IMG/VR virus record: IMGVR_UViG_3300006622_000009
Coordinates: 1 to 52,116 of that record
DNA: 52,116 bases
Direction: 5' to 3' (one strand)
Origin: a virus
The notes under the pieces are model-generated. The model had not been told where the DNA came from. It did no database searches and saw nothing but the letters and a program-made list of their open reading frames with translations. Of this stretch, positions 34,651 through 42,274 are shown piece by piece; position 1 is the stretch's first letter, and each line of letters opens with the position of its first letter. A program made the position numbers and the translations under genes.

Positions 34651-34954
34651 GATTTATAAGTTCTAAATACTCGTTTACTTCTATTTCATTTACATCCACA
34701 AGGGATATTTCTCCACCATCATGCGTGATGATGTCAACGGAAAAGAATCTATCTTCCTTTCCTCGTCCCTTCAGCAATCCACCAAAGGTGTATGTTTCGT
34801 TGGCCATAAGGTCTTTACCTGCCAGCTTATCTATCTTCTGTGTAACCCTAATAGTATCTACAGTACTAAAGGTATCAGAAAGCTTGTCGATAAATGAGAC
34901 ATCAAAGTCAAATGTATCAACCGCTATATACTTCTGTTTTAATTCCATATCCAT
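34613..34954 (-). CDS. Hypothetical protein (113 aa)
   Basis: A mixed alpha/beta protein with MDMELKQKYIAVDTFDFDVS at the start, a strand-rich middle (DRFFSVDIITHDGGEISLVD) and an acidic C-terminus. A later ATG (MELKQ, at 34948) would also serve. No family was recognised. It lies between the VRR-NUC nuclease and the DnaA-like gene, overlapping both (38 nt each). Confidence 0.65.
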   Translation of the reverse strand: MDMELKQKYIAVDTFDFDVSFIDKLSDTFSTVDTIRVTQKIDKLAGKDLMANETYTFGGLLKGRGKEDRFFSVDIITHDGGEISLVDVNEIEVNEYLELINHDQYFEHIKYNS

Positions 34955-35153
34955 CTAGTTCTTTTATTCTGTACTCTTGAAGCTTAGATAAGACTCCGTT
35001 CTTTGCTTTAACTTCAACAAATAAAACCTCATCTTTCTTGACTGCAACAAGGTCAGGTATTCCATTCTTGTTTGTTTTAATTAGCTTGATAACGTAGTAA
35101 CCCTGAGCTTCTAGTTCCTTAATTTTTTTAGACTGTACTTGCTGTTCGGTCAT
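34917..35153 (-). CDS. VRR-NUC domain nuclease (78 aa)
   Basis: A stand-alone VRR-NUC domain. GIPDLVAV gives Asp34, FVEVKAK gives Glu47 and Lys49, and LSKLQEYRIKEL gives Gln59, the complete D-ExK-Q active set. Stand-alone phage VRR-NUC proteins cleave branched or junction DNA. The ATG at 35153 lies only 4 nt after a TAAGTTTG box, so it might be read from a near-leaderless transcript. It is placed among replication helicase genes, consistent with processing replication or recombination intermediates. Confidence 0.85.
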   Translation of the reverse strand: MTEQQVQSKKIKELEAQGYYVIKLIKTNKNGIPDLVAVKKDEVLFVEVKAKNGVLSKLQEYRIKELDGYGIKTEVYSG

Positions 35154-35157
35154 ACTA

Positions 35158-35165
35158 CAAACTTA
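35158..35165 (-). promoter_or_regulatory. Possible leftward -7 box TAAGTTTG
   Basis: TAAGTTTG on the minus strand fits TAnnTTTG, and a TTTG lies about 16 nt upstream. It is only 4 nt from the ATG at 35153, so a transcript from here would be nearly leaderless. Less certain than the other leftward promoters. Confidence 0.35.
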
Positions 35166-35170
35166 GTAAA

Positions 35171-35353
35171 TCATTTTTTTGCAAAAGATATAGGGTACTT
35201 AGACAGGTATGGCTCAACCTCTTTTAGCTTTGCAAATTTAATGTACTTCCCATCAGTATCTAAAACTTTTACCATTGATATTACAATCTTAGGCTCATTC
35301 TCTATCATTTCAAACGAGTACCTTGTTACCTCAAATCTTCCTACTTTTCTCAT
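35171..35353 (-). CDS. Hypothetical protein (60 aa)
   Basis: A small beta-rich protein (RKVGRFEVTRYSFEMIENEP, then KIVISMVKVLDTDGKYIKFA) with a basic end. Its ATG overlaps the helicase stop as ATGA, indicating translational coupling. No family was recognised; it may be a helicase accessory protein. Confidence 0.65.
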   Translation of the reverse strand: MRKVGRFEVTRYSFEMIENEPKIVISMVKVLDTDGKYIKFAKLKEVEPYLSKYPISFAKK

Positions 35354-36579
35354 AATGATAATAAATCCTTTTTAAAGTGTGTTATTGTATAGTCTTTCTT
35401 CTTACAAACTGCCCTGTAAATCTTATCTTCTATTCCATTCTCAGAAAATATCCAGTACACTTTGTTGTTCATTCTGTCCTTGGTTGTCATCCTATCACGG
35501 CTCTGCCAATAGCTTGTTGCCGAGAAATCTATGTTATAATATACAATATAATCTGCATTCCTCAAAGAGATACCCTCTCTGCCACTAACAATCTGAAGCG
35601 CTATGGATTTATCAGTTGAGTTAAAATCGTCAAGCTCAGTGCATATTCCATCTCCAAACACATTCTTGATTGCGTTTAGTTCCTCTTTGAACTTGTAGAA
35701 TATACCAATCTTCTTGCCACTAAACGTGTCCTTTATAAACTCAGCCTTGCTGTTGTCAAACACCATTGAGTTTCCACTCTCAAACTTTACTGTACCTGAA
35801 TACATTTGGTGTAGCTTTTGCATTAGCTTCACACTTGTGTCTGCAAGTATAACCTCAGTGTCCCCCTCTACTACAAGGTTCTTTTTGAGCCTGTTGCACA
35901 TAGAGTATGTGATTGGATTCATACGAACCCTCATAACTTCCTCTTGTATACTCGACTTGAAACCCGCCTCCTTTTGTGAGTATGCTATCGTATATGGTTT
36001 CATTTGGTCAAGCACAGTTTCCTTTGCCCTTGAATAATCATTAGTCATAAACCCATTGATTCTTCTTGAGTAAACTCTAACATAATCATCTGCAAAACGA
36101 TAGAAGTTTTTGTATTCTGCAAACGGATTTGTTGGTATACCATATACCTGATGATACATCTGACTGTATGATTCAGGGGTAGGAGTTCCAGATAGAAGTA
36201 TTACATATGGGTTTCGCTTTGATATTATCTCACGAACCATCTTCGCTCTCTTACTTGGCTTTGGAAAAGCACCCATTGAGTGGGCCTCATCACAAACCAC
36301 AATGTCAACTCCCTTTGTATCTATCTTGTGTAGGCTTTCGTAGTTTATAACCTGCAATTCGTAACCAGGTTCAAGCATATCATAATCGTATTGTATGCTA
36401 CTTATCGCTTTCTTCTTTGTTATGAACAGCATGTTCTTAACTGGAAGAGAGTCAGCTATACCCATAGCAGTCAAGGTCTTTCCAGTCCTAACCTCCATGG
36501 ATAAGTACAGAAACCTTGACTTCTTTATAACGCCAAGTCCTTTCTGTATTATGTCCTTCTGATATTCTCTAAATTCCAT
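35350..36579 (-). CDS. SF2 DNA helicase (SNF2/DEAH-like)
   Basis: 409 residues with the SF2 motifs in order: Walker A VRTGKT (Lys34), DEAH (97-100), SGTPTP motif III (about 131-136), and motif VI-like SYWQSRDRMTTKDR in the C-terminal half preceded by VSGREGISLRNADYIVYY. It hydrolyses ATP to translocate on DNA. Compact SNF2-like helicases of this size are standard in crAss-like and other Bacteroidetes phages, usually near the primase. It overlaps both neighbours slightly (10 and 4 nt). Confidence 0.9.
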   Translation of the reverse strand: MEFREYQKDIIQKGLGVIKKSRFLYLSMEVRTGKTLTAMGIADSLPVKNMLFITKKKAISSIQYDYDMLEPGYELQVINYESLHKIDTKGVDIVVCDEAHSMGAFPKPSKRAKMVREIISKRNPYVILLSGTPTPESYSQMYHQVYGIPTNPFAEYKNFYRFADDYVRVYSRRINGFMTNDYSRAKETVLDQMKPYTIAYSQKEAGFKSSIQEEVMRVRMNPITYSMCNRLKKNLVVEGDTEVILADTSVKLMQKLHQMYSGTVKFESGNSMVFDNSKAEFIKDTFSGKKIGIFYKFKEELNAIKNVFGDGICTELDDFNSTDKSIALQIVSGREGISLRNADYIVYYNIDFSATSYWQSRDRMTTKDRMNNKVYWIFSENGIEDKIYRAVCKKKDYTITHFKKDLLSL

Positions 36580-36808
36580 TTAGTATTTCTTTTAGTTTTA
36601 TACACCTCTCGTACTCTTCTTGTTCCTCAAAGTAATCAATCATACCCTGTACGTCTGACTCCTTGATGTCTCCAAACGGATTGTGTGCTATAAAAGGCAT
36701 GCTAGTTCCCATGATATCTTCTACCTCTATACCATTGACAATGACATCATAAGAGTTGAGCATTGCAAAGTGAATATTGTTCTCAAAAAATTCATCTCTC
36801 ATCTCCAT
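36569..36808 (-). CDS. Hypothetical acidic protein (79 aa)
   Basis: MEMRDEFFENNIHFAMLNSY, then a GTSMPFIAHNPFGDIKE loop and an acidic helix (MIDYFEEQEEYERCIKLKEI). It is linked to the helicase gene by a 10-nt overlap and to the gene before it by 17 nt. No family is recognised. The acidic helix could make a protein contact with the helicase. Confidence 0.65.
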   Translation of the reverse strand: MEMRDEFFENNIHFAMLNSYDVIVNGIEVEDIMGTSMPFIAHNPFGDIKESDVQGMIDYFEEQEEYERCIKLKEILNGI

Positions 36809-37094
36809 ATCTCTGTCTTAGTTGTTCGTATACTTTTGGCATCGCATACTGCGCTTGTTTTTGGTCATCATATTCTAATTGTCCAAGCACCTCTTGGCTT
36901 GTGTGTCTTACTCCGTTGATGTATTTATAGTCCTTACCTTCAGTAGTAATTCCTCCCTTTCGTATAGCAATCCTGCACATCTTACCTTTGGTAGGGACTA
37001 TATATACTTGCCAGTCATTGTCAATACACCACTTCAAATCAGAATAAAAACTCTTCGTCTGCAACTTGGGGTTGCGTTTCTTTCTTCTTCCCAT
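36792..37094 (-). CDS. Hypothetical basic protein (100 aa)
   Basis: Starts with a basic patch, MGRRKKRNPKLQTKSFYSDL, followed by strands (WQVYIVPTKGKMCRIAIRKG) and a helical Gln-rich end (YDDQKQAQYAMPKVYEQLRQ). It could bind nucleic acid. The start overlaps the end of the primase-helicase gene by 56 nt in another frame; the first 18 codons are therefore shared sequence. Confidence 0.6.
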   Translation of the reverse strand: MGRRKKRNPKLQTKSFYSDLKWCIDNDWQVYIVPTKGKMCRIAIRKGGITTEGKDYKYINGVRHTSQEVLGQLEYDDQKQAQYAMPKVYEQLRQRYGDER

Positions 37095-39480
37095 CTTGAT
37101 TTACTATTTTAATCCACTTGCCCTGCATGTCTCTACTTTGAATTGGCTCACTGTCTGTTCTGAATATAGCATAAGATATAACCCATTTGTAAAACCTAGT
37201 CCTTGATATAGTCATCTTAGCTTTAGGTGCATAGTCAGGATTGTCTGTTATGAAGTCATTGTACAGCTCGTTCATGTATATTTGCTTGTTCATTACAAGT
37301 TTGTCTGTCACAGGGTTGCCATCAACAAGTCCACACCATTCGATGAAGTCATGTGATGTTTCGGCTGAAAGCTTTCTGATTTTTAGATTTACAAATGAGC
37401 TCATTACTAAGCCTTTCTCTAAGTACATCTGCAAGTTCTTTACCATGTAGTTATCAAACCTGCACCACTCTTCTTCTCCCCAATCAGAGAACAGAAGTTT
37501 TCCAAACTCTTGCAGTGGGGTATAGTCTTTGTTGTAGTGTTGCTTCAGCTCAAGCTCCCACTTCCTACGCTCAAAGGAGTTACCTTTACCCTTGATAGCA
37601 TAGTTAGTTGTAATCACTATCTTTGGAGATTTGCTGAATGGTATCTTGATTGCGTCTTTGTTTTTCTTCTCAAGCGTAAGACCCTCTGTTACAACAGAGA
37701 ACAATCTCTCAAAGTCAAAGTGTTTCTTCACATCATCAAAGCAAAGCGTCTGCGTATCTGCAGATACAAGCTGATATGCGAATGAACGCTCGAAGTTAAA
37801 CGACTTCCCATCAATCACAACAAGCTTCTTCATTTGTGATATGGCATTGACAAAGATACCTTTACCTGTTCCACCCTCAGGGTTATCCGTAATAACCTCG
37901 TCGTTTAGAATTACTGCAGGACAGTAAGATAAGTTCTTGTGTCCGTGTAAGAGATATCCTATCGTGCTCTCCATTGACTGCACTCTTGTTGACTCTCCTC
38001 CTGCTATGTTAGCAACAAATGTTTTGAAGTCACACTCTGTAGCCTCACATATATCGAAGTCTCTATCAATCACTTGGTCTTTCCAAACAAATCCATCTAA
38101 GTCAACGTAATCAATTACCTCAACAGAGTCCTTGGTTACTTTTACAGCGCAGTTCTTGTAGTATAAATACGAAGTGGTCCTGTCATCTTCTATAAAGTAT
38201 ACATCAACAGGTGCTAGCATAGACAGGAAGTCTTCCTTGAAGTATCTTGTCTTGTCTGCAAAGAAGTTGTATACTGAAAGGTCATCTATCTCCATTAGAT
38301 ACCCAAGCACAAAGTCCTTAATCTCTTCCTCTGAAGTGTGGTCTATCAGGTTATTAGTTACACGAACAAATATAAAGTTCTTGCTACCTTCAGGTGAGTA
38401 CTTGTAAAACCCATTGTCCTCAAGAAACTCCTTAAGAAGTATGTGTACGATATTGATTACACCTCTATCGCTCTTTGTCCAGAACTTTCTACTTGACTCA
38501 TTCTCTATCTGATTGATAACAGAATCAGCAACAAAGTCTTCAATGTTGTGGTCTATAAGTTGTTGTTTGATTTCCTTTTTAGACACACCCCTCTTTATCT
38601 TTTGTCTGATTGAAGTTACCTTGTCCTCATCTTCGTAATACTTAGAACCAAAGTTCTGAGTCTGCGAGTACGCAGAGTCTATCGTCTGTTTAATCTCTGA
38701 CTCAGGAAAAGTTCTTGAAGCGAACCTACCCATAATGTATTGAGCAAGAGACTTGTTGATACCATAATCATTGAAAGCTGCAGCCAACACATACACGTTG
38801 TTGTTTCTTTCGCCCTCAACAATTCCGTATTTCTTTTCCCACCAACGCATCAGTATATCTACAATCTTGTTCTCATCAGTGATTGGTATTGTAGGCCTTG
38901 AAGAATACTTATCCACTGGCCTGTACTCATGCTCTTCAACCTTGTCCCATGTGGTTGAGTTCTTGTTGACATATATCAGTGGGTCATAAGACTCATAACA
39001 AACTCTTGATATGTTCTTTGACGTAGTGTCAAAGTATTCAGAACTGTAGTGGTTCTCTAGTGCTTTGAAATATGCTTTGTGGTTCTCAGGTTCTTGTGGA
39101 ATCTTTACAAGCACCTTGAGTCCAAGACCTGATGGTGATACAAACACAGACATTGTGTATTTGTTTTTGGAAATCCTTTCCTTCTCTTCAATCATATCCT
39201 TCTTTGTCTTATACCCATCAAAGTCAAGACATATCAGGCCACTATGCTCAGTGATTGAATCATCTGAACGCTTTGTAAACATACCAGAGAAACAAACTGC
39301 AGGTAAGTTTTGTTTTAATCTATTCCTAAACTCCTTATCTCTCTGAGACCTTATCTCCTTTACAAGTTCCTTAGACGACCCTGTTTTTATTCTATCCAGG
39401 ATGAAGTCCACCGACCTGTAGAAGGGAGTGGAGGTCTCTTTTATGTTCCTGAATATAGTTACCATGTTACTATTGTCCAT
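37039..39480 (-). CDS. Primase-helicase: VirE N-like domain plus SF3 helicase
   Basis: 813 residues. The first 200 resemble the VirE N-terminal/primase-like domain common in Bacteroidetes elements (LICLDFDGYK, SVFVSPSGLGLKVLVKIP, RVCYESYDP). The C-terminal part is an SF3 (D5-like) helicase: Walker A NPEGGTGKGIFVNA with Lys540, Walker B-like TLCFDDVKKHFDFE, and the sensor PKIVITTNYAIKGKGNSFE. Such two-domain proteins prime and unwind DNA at the fork. It is the first gene leftward of the 39.5 kb repeat region, which may hold its promoter or an origin. No DNA polymerase is in the window, so the rest of the replisome must lie elsewhere. Confidence 0.85.
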   Translation of the reverse strand: MDNSNMVTIFRNIKETSTPFYRSVDFILDRIKTGSSKELVKEIRSQRDKEFRNRLKQNLPAVCFSGMFTKRSDDSITEHSGLICLDFDGYKTKKDMIEEKERISKNKYTMSVFVSPSGLGLKVLVKIPQEPENHKAYFKALENHYSSEYFDTTSKNISRVCYESYDPLIYVNKNSTTWDKVEEHEYRPVDKYSSRPTIPITDENKIVDILMRWWEKKYGIVEGERNNNVYVLAAAFNDYGINKSLAQYIMGRFASRTFPESEIKQTIDSAYSQTQNFGSKYYEDEDKVTSIRQKIKRGVSKKEIKQQLIDHNIEDFVADSVINQIENESSRKFWTKSDRGVINIVHILLKEFLEDNGFYKYSPEGSKNFIFVRVTNNLIDHTSEEEIKDFVLGYLMEIDDLSVYNFFADKTRYFKEDFLSMLAPVDVYFIEDDRTTSYLYYKNCAVKVTKDSVEVIDYVDLDGFVWKDQVIDRDFDICEATECDFKTFVANIAGGESTRVQSMESTIGYLLHGHKNLSYCPAVILNDEVITDNPEGGTGKGIFVNAISQMKKLVVIDGKSFNFERSFAYQLVSADTQTLCFDDVKKHFDFERLFSVVTEGLTLEKKNKDAIKIPFSKSPKIVITTNYAIKGKGNSFERRKWELELKQHYNKDYTPLQEFGKLLFSDWGEEEWCRFDNYMVKNLQMYLEKGLVMSSFVNLKIRKLSAETSHDFIEWCGLVDGNPVTDKLVMNKQIYMNELYNDFITDNPDYAPKAKMTISRTRFYKWVISYAIFRTDSEPIQSRDMQGKWIKIVNQDGKKKETQPQVADEEFLF

Positions 39481-39501
39481 TCTAATGTTGATTTAATTTA
39501 G

Positions 39502-39545
39502 CTAACTAACTGATAATCAGTAATCTATGTTAATATGTTAATTTT
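39502..39545. repeat. Partial copy of the 51.5 kb repeat block, upstream of primase-helicase
   Basis: CTAACTAACTGATAATCAG (39502-39520), then TATGTTAATATGTT (39526-39539). By direct counting 35 of 44 bases match 51527-51570. It contains the perfect 13-bp palindrome ACTGATAATCAGT. It lies in the 192-nt gap 39481-39672, whose other content is an AT-rich run (TATATATAAATAG) and the terminator. No TAnnTTTG box was seen here for the primase gene, so this element may be its control site. Confidence 0.6.
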
Positions 39546-39630
39546 TTCCCTTAGATATGAGGAATAAAAAAATATATAAGTAGTACTCTATATATATAAA
39601 TAGGGAGAATAAAAATCAACATAGTAAATA

Positions 39631-39660
39631 TAAAAAAAGAGGGAGCAGTTACGCTCCCCC
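39631..39660 (-). terminator. Rho-independent terminator (leftward)
   Basis: On the minus strand GGGAGC-GTAACT-GCTCCC is followed by TCTTTTTTT. It lies 13 nt after the stop of the SSB-like gene and closes the recombination operon 42117-39673. Confidence 0.85.
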
Positions 39661-39672
39661 TTTCATGGAGAA

Positions 39673-39945
39673 CTAGAAGGACAAAGGCAGGTCCTCAGGG
39701 ACCTGATTGTTCTTTGTTTCTGAGTTACTTGTCTTCTTATTTGGCTCGAAAGTATCAAGCTCAATATAAGTGTTGCCAGTTTTGGCAGTGTTCACGTTGA
39801 GATTAACCCAACCATTCTTAGAATGTTTGTTTAAAAATTTAACAGCGTCCTCTACTTTGACACTGATGTTTCCTAGTACCCATTCGGGTGCGTTCTCTCT
39901 TCTCTTGAAGTTAAAACCGTCTGCAAAGATTTTTTCTTTAGACAT
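39673..39945 (-). CDS. Putative ssDNA-binding protein (90 aa)
   Basis: MSKEKIFADGFNFKRRENAP, then strands (WVLGNISVKVEDAVKFLNKH, GWVNLNVNTAKTGNTYIELD) in the order of an OB-fold, and a flexible acidic tail ending PEDLPLSF, close to the DDLPF-type tip by which SSB recruits partners. This suggests a small phage SSB-like protein. The start MSKEK was chosen because it overlaps the upstream stop; a longer frame (100 codons) begins with an unlikely hydrophobic run. It is the last gene of the recombination operon, next to the exonuclease and annealing protein, as expected for an SSB. Confidence 0.55.
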   Translation of the reverse strand: MSKEKIFADGFNFKRRENAPEWVLGNISVKVEDAVKFLNKHSKNGWVNLNVNTAKTGNTYIELDTFEPNKKTSNSETKNNQVPEDLPLSF

Positions 39946-40108
39946 ATTTATTAGTATTAGATTTAATGTTAACATTACTACTTATAAAGTCGAGAGTCTC
40001 GACCATAAAATTATCGTAGTCTTCTCGCGAATCTACGGATTTTGGAACTTGAATCCAAAAGCTATTGCTCTTTTCTTTTTGTCCCAAGATAGTTTTAAAG
40101 AATTTCAT
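39938..40108 (-). CDS. Hypothetical protein (56 aa)
   Basis: MKFFKTILGQKEKSNSFWIQ followed by an acidic helix (DSREDYDNFMVETLDFISSN). The ATG at 40108 overlaps the exonuclease stop by 14 nt, and the stop overlaps the next ATG by 8 nt. An in-frame ATG 20 codons upstream exists but lies deep inside the exonuclease gene. No family is recognised. Confidence 0.6.
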   Translation of the reverse strand: MKFFKTILGQKEKSNSFWIQVPKSVDSREDYDNFMVETLDFISSNVNIKSNTNKYV

Positions 40109-40817
40109 ATGTAAAATAATTAGATATGTCCTCTTGACTTTCAGGACCAAAGAACATGTTGTATACATTCAAAGCCTTTTCAACTTTCTGTTTGCCACTT
40201 TGAACAAACTCATTTGAGGCTTCAAACATACCCATATTCATTGTCATCTTGTCAATAACTAAGAACATCATTGGCTTGCCAAATATACACTTATATATAA
40301 AAGCCTGAGAATCATAGTTATACTTGTAACAAGACCTCCTGAAATCAGAGATTGAACTCGTGGTTTTGATGTCTAATATGTACTCCTTAGACACAATGTC
40401 AGCTTTACCTTTCCAAAGAACTCCACCTATATCTTTTATCCCTGGTTCTTCATAGGTGTTTCCATCCATGTAAATCAGTTCGTAAAAGTTTAGATTAGAT
40501 TTCATCGTGTCGATAAGCTGGTCCAACCACTCCTTCTCTTTTTTGAGCAACACCATCTTACCAAGTTCTTTGTACGCTTTAGTATTCCTACTAGAGGTAT
40601 CAATGAACTCAAAGTTAGATAGCTTCTGTGGCTCAAGCATGGCTGTGTGAAAGTATCTACCTTCAATCATAGCCTTAGTCTCCTCTCCTCTCTTTCCAAA
40701 GTTCTTTGGATTGTTAAGCAGAGTTCCTACATCAGAGTTGGATAGGTATTTACTACCCAATTCTCCGTAGTAGTTTTCGTCTTCTCTAAGAAGCTCTATA
40801 TCTTTATGCAAAGACAT
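40095..40817 (-). CDS. Recombination exonuclease, PD-(D/E)XK (RecB/RecE-like)
   Basis: 240 residues. IEGRYFHTAMLEP (51-63) is the helical motif with Glu52 and His57, GKADIV gives Asp140, and YILDIKTT gives Asp149-x-Lys151, followed by a Tyr/Gln helix (YKYNYDSQAFIYK). This is the arrangement of the phage exonucleases related to RecB, Cas4 and RecE that resect double-strand ends. It follows directly on an annealing-protein gene (14-nt overlap), giving an exonuclease-annealase pair like lambda Red. Confidence 0.85.
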   Translation of the reverse strand: MSLHKDIELLREDENYYGELGSKYLSNSDVGTLLNNPKNFGKRGEETKAMIEGRYFHTAMLEPQKLSNFEFIDTSSRNTKAYKELGKMVLLKKEKEWLDQLIDTMKSNLNFYELIYMDGNTYEEPGIKDIGGVLWKGKADIVSKEYILDIKTTSSISDFRRSCYKYNYDSQAFIYKCIFGKPMMFLVIDKMTMNMGMFEASNEFVQSGKQKVEKALNVYNMFFGPESQEDISNYFTYEIL

Positions 40818-41322
40818 CGTTAATCTTCTTCTCTACTGCCTTAGTTATGGTGTACTTAGTTCGAAGTGCCTTAAGTATTTTCGTACTGCCTTGAGATTTG
40901 TTGGCTTGTGCATACGAAATAACCTTCGACCAGTTGGCATCATCTACCTTCAAAGAAATCTTTTCAGGAAGTTCTTGTTTCTTTACTGCCATATCAACCT
41001 CATCTGCTGAAGCGATTGATGCGTCAATACCGATGCCTAGATAACCAAGTGCACGACCAAGTGCAGAGGTAAACCCATTCTCCAAGAAGCTAGTCTTGTT
41101 TATGTAGCTTGAGTTTCTGTCCTCTTGAGCATGAGCCTGGGCTCTTACAACTCCAGTGCTGTCGCATATTGTTACCTTGAAGATACCACCCTCTGAGTCA
41201 ACAGAGATTACATCTTCATGTATCTGCCAGTCTTCATACTTCTTGTTGGTTCTGAAGTGTATAAGTCTTTCGTTTACTGTAACGTAATCCTTACCTTTTA
41301 TGTTTATTGTTTTCATTTTCAA
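40804..41322 (-). CDS. Putative single-strand annealing protein (ERF/Sak-like)
   Basis: 172 residues. The core YVTVNERLIHFRTN, then HEDVISVDSEGG, FKVTICDSTGVVRAQAHAQE and NGFTSALGRALGYLGIG followed by IASADEV, matches the ERF/Rad52-like phage recombinase family (strand pairs with a GRALGxLGIG helix). These proteins anneal complementary single strands exposed by the exonuclease, which is encoded next. A C-terminal basic helical part (STKILKALRTKYTITKAVEK) may add DNA binding. ERF versus Sak subfamily cannot be decided by eye. Confidence 0.75.
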   Translation of the reverse strand: MKMKTINIKGKDYVTVNERLIHFRTNKKYEDWQIHEDVISVDSEGGIFKVTICDSTGVVRAQAHAQEDRNSSYINKTSFLENGFTSALGRALGYLGIGIDASIASADEVDMAVKKQELPEKISLKVDDANWSKVISYAQANKSQGSTKILKALRTKYTITKAVEKKINDVFA

Positions 41323-41701
41323 TTAATTTAATTATATCAGTTAACTTATTCATTAGATTCATTCTCTTTGTCTTCAGGTACTCATACTTTTTTTCGTTGC
41401 GAGTTCCTGTAAGTTCTTCGTTAATGGTTTCAGTTACAATGTTAAGCGACCTTTCTGTATTAGCTTTCACTACATTGTATACTCCTATTAAAAAACCATT
41501 TTCAAAAAACATATCGTATTGCTCATCAGTAACTTCTTTGTAGAAGTTGCCACCCTTCTTGGTATTGATTAGACGAACATCATTTCCATTCTTCTCTATC
41601 TTGATACCCATGTATATGATTGACTCACAATCATCGTGGTGCATTTTTACACCACGGTTGGACATGTCGGCATCATACCATAAGTCTATTGGGTTATACA
41701 T
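41291..41701 (-). CDS. Hypothetical protein (136 aa)
   Basis: N-terminal mixed part (HHDDCESIIYMGIKIEKNGN, then DVRLINTKKGGNFYKEVTDE) and a C-terminal helix (KYEYLKTKRMNLMNKLTDII, then Asn/Lys tail). The ATG at 41701 overlaps the DnaA-like gene by 8 nt; MSNRGV at 41665 is an alternative start. No known family. It lies between the DnaA-like protein and the annealing protein, with a 32-nt overlap into the latter. Confidence 0.65.
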   Translation of the reverse strand: MYNPIDLWYDADMSNRGVKMHHDDCESIIYMGIKIEKNGNDVRLINTKKGGNFYKEVTDEQYDMFFENGFLIGVYNVVKANTERSLNIVTETINEELTGTRNEKKYEYLKTKRMNLMNKLTDIIKLIENENNKHKR

Positions 41702-41981
41702 TCTGTATAGAATCTACAAGATGCTTAACCTCTTCATCTCTATCCATAAGTGATGAGACGTGTGAGTGACCATACACAATGTTGGTATGGCTTACACTGA
41801 ATCCCAAGTCGCTTAGGTATTCTTGTATCTGCTTGAGCCTCATATTATTTTCTCGGCACAAATAGTACAATACAAACCTAGCGTCTGTGTATTCACGCTC
41901 TCTAGTATCTGATAGTATATCAATACCATAGGCTTCCGATACTTCCTTGAAGTACTTGTCGAATGTATTACGCTTTATCAT
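41694..41981 (-). CDS. DnaA domain IV-like DNA-binding protein (95 aa)
   Basis: A stand-alone domain: DARFVLYYLCRENNMRLKQI is the helix-turn-helix, and SVSHTNIVYGHSHVSSL corresponds to the DnaA-box signature helix. No ATPase domain. It is the second protein of this type in the window, the other being at 34051-34650. Its gene overlaps the 49-codon gene before it by 14 nt. Possible roles are origin recognition, regulation of early genes, or interference with host DnaA. Confidence 0.65.
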   Translation of the reverse strand: MIKRNTFDKYFKEVSEAYGIDILSDTREREYTDARFVLYYLCRENNMRLKQIQEYLSDLGFSVSHTNIVYGHSHVSSLMDRDEEVKHLVDSIQNV

Positions 41982-42117
41982 TGCTTATAGATTTTCCTGC
42001 GTAGTAGTTAGCTACTGATTTAAAATAATGTTTCATCTCTTGGTAGCTGAACATGTCGACCTTGAGATGTTCAGTCATCTCTCTTTCTCGTTCAAAAACT
42101 TCTTTCATTCTTCCCAT
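41968..42117 (-). CDS. Small helical protein (49 aa), first gene of the recombination operon
   Basis: MGRMKEVFEREREMTEHLKV, then FSYQEMKHYFKSVANYYAG, ending KSISNDKA. It is strongly helical and charged. Short proteins starting MGRMKE are common in phage early operons; no function is known. Its stop lies inside the DnaA-like gene start region (14-nt overlap). It follows the 42118-42274 control region. Confidence 0.6.
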   Translation of the reverse strand: MGRMKEVFEREREMTEHLKVDMFSYQEMKHYFKSVANYYAGKSISNDKA

Positions 42118-42274
42118 TTCATTTGATTTAAAAAGATATAACCCCCCTATAATTATGAAAACACGAAACTATTACTAACCTTATTACTTCTCTAGGGGGG
42201 CATATCTACGTTGCTAATATATAAATTGTTTGTCAAACAAACAAAAAATGTTCATAACTTTTTTATATATTAAA
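42118..42274. promoter_or_regulatory. Control region of the recombination operon
   Basis: A 157-nt gap. It holds the 15-bp palindrome TTGTTTGTCAAACAA (42226-42240) and a wider inverted repeat CCCCCCTA (42142-42149)/TAGGGGGG (42193-42200). A leftward box TATCTTTT (42138-42131) lies 13 nt before the ATG at 42117. The palindrome looks like a repressor operator; the box is one base off the -7 consensus. Confidence 0.45.
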
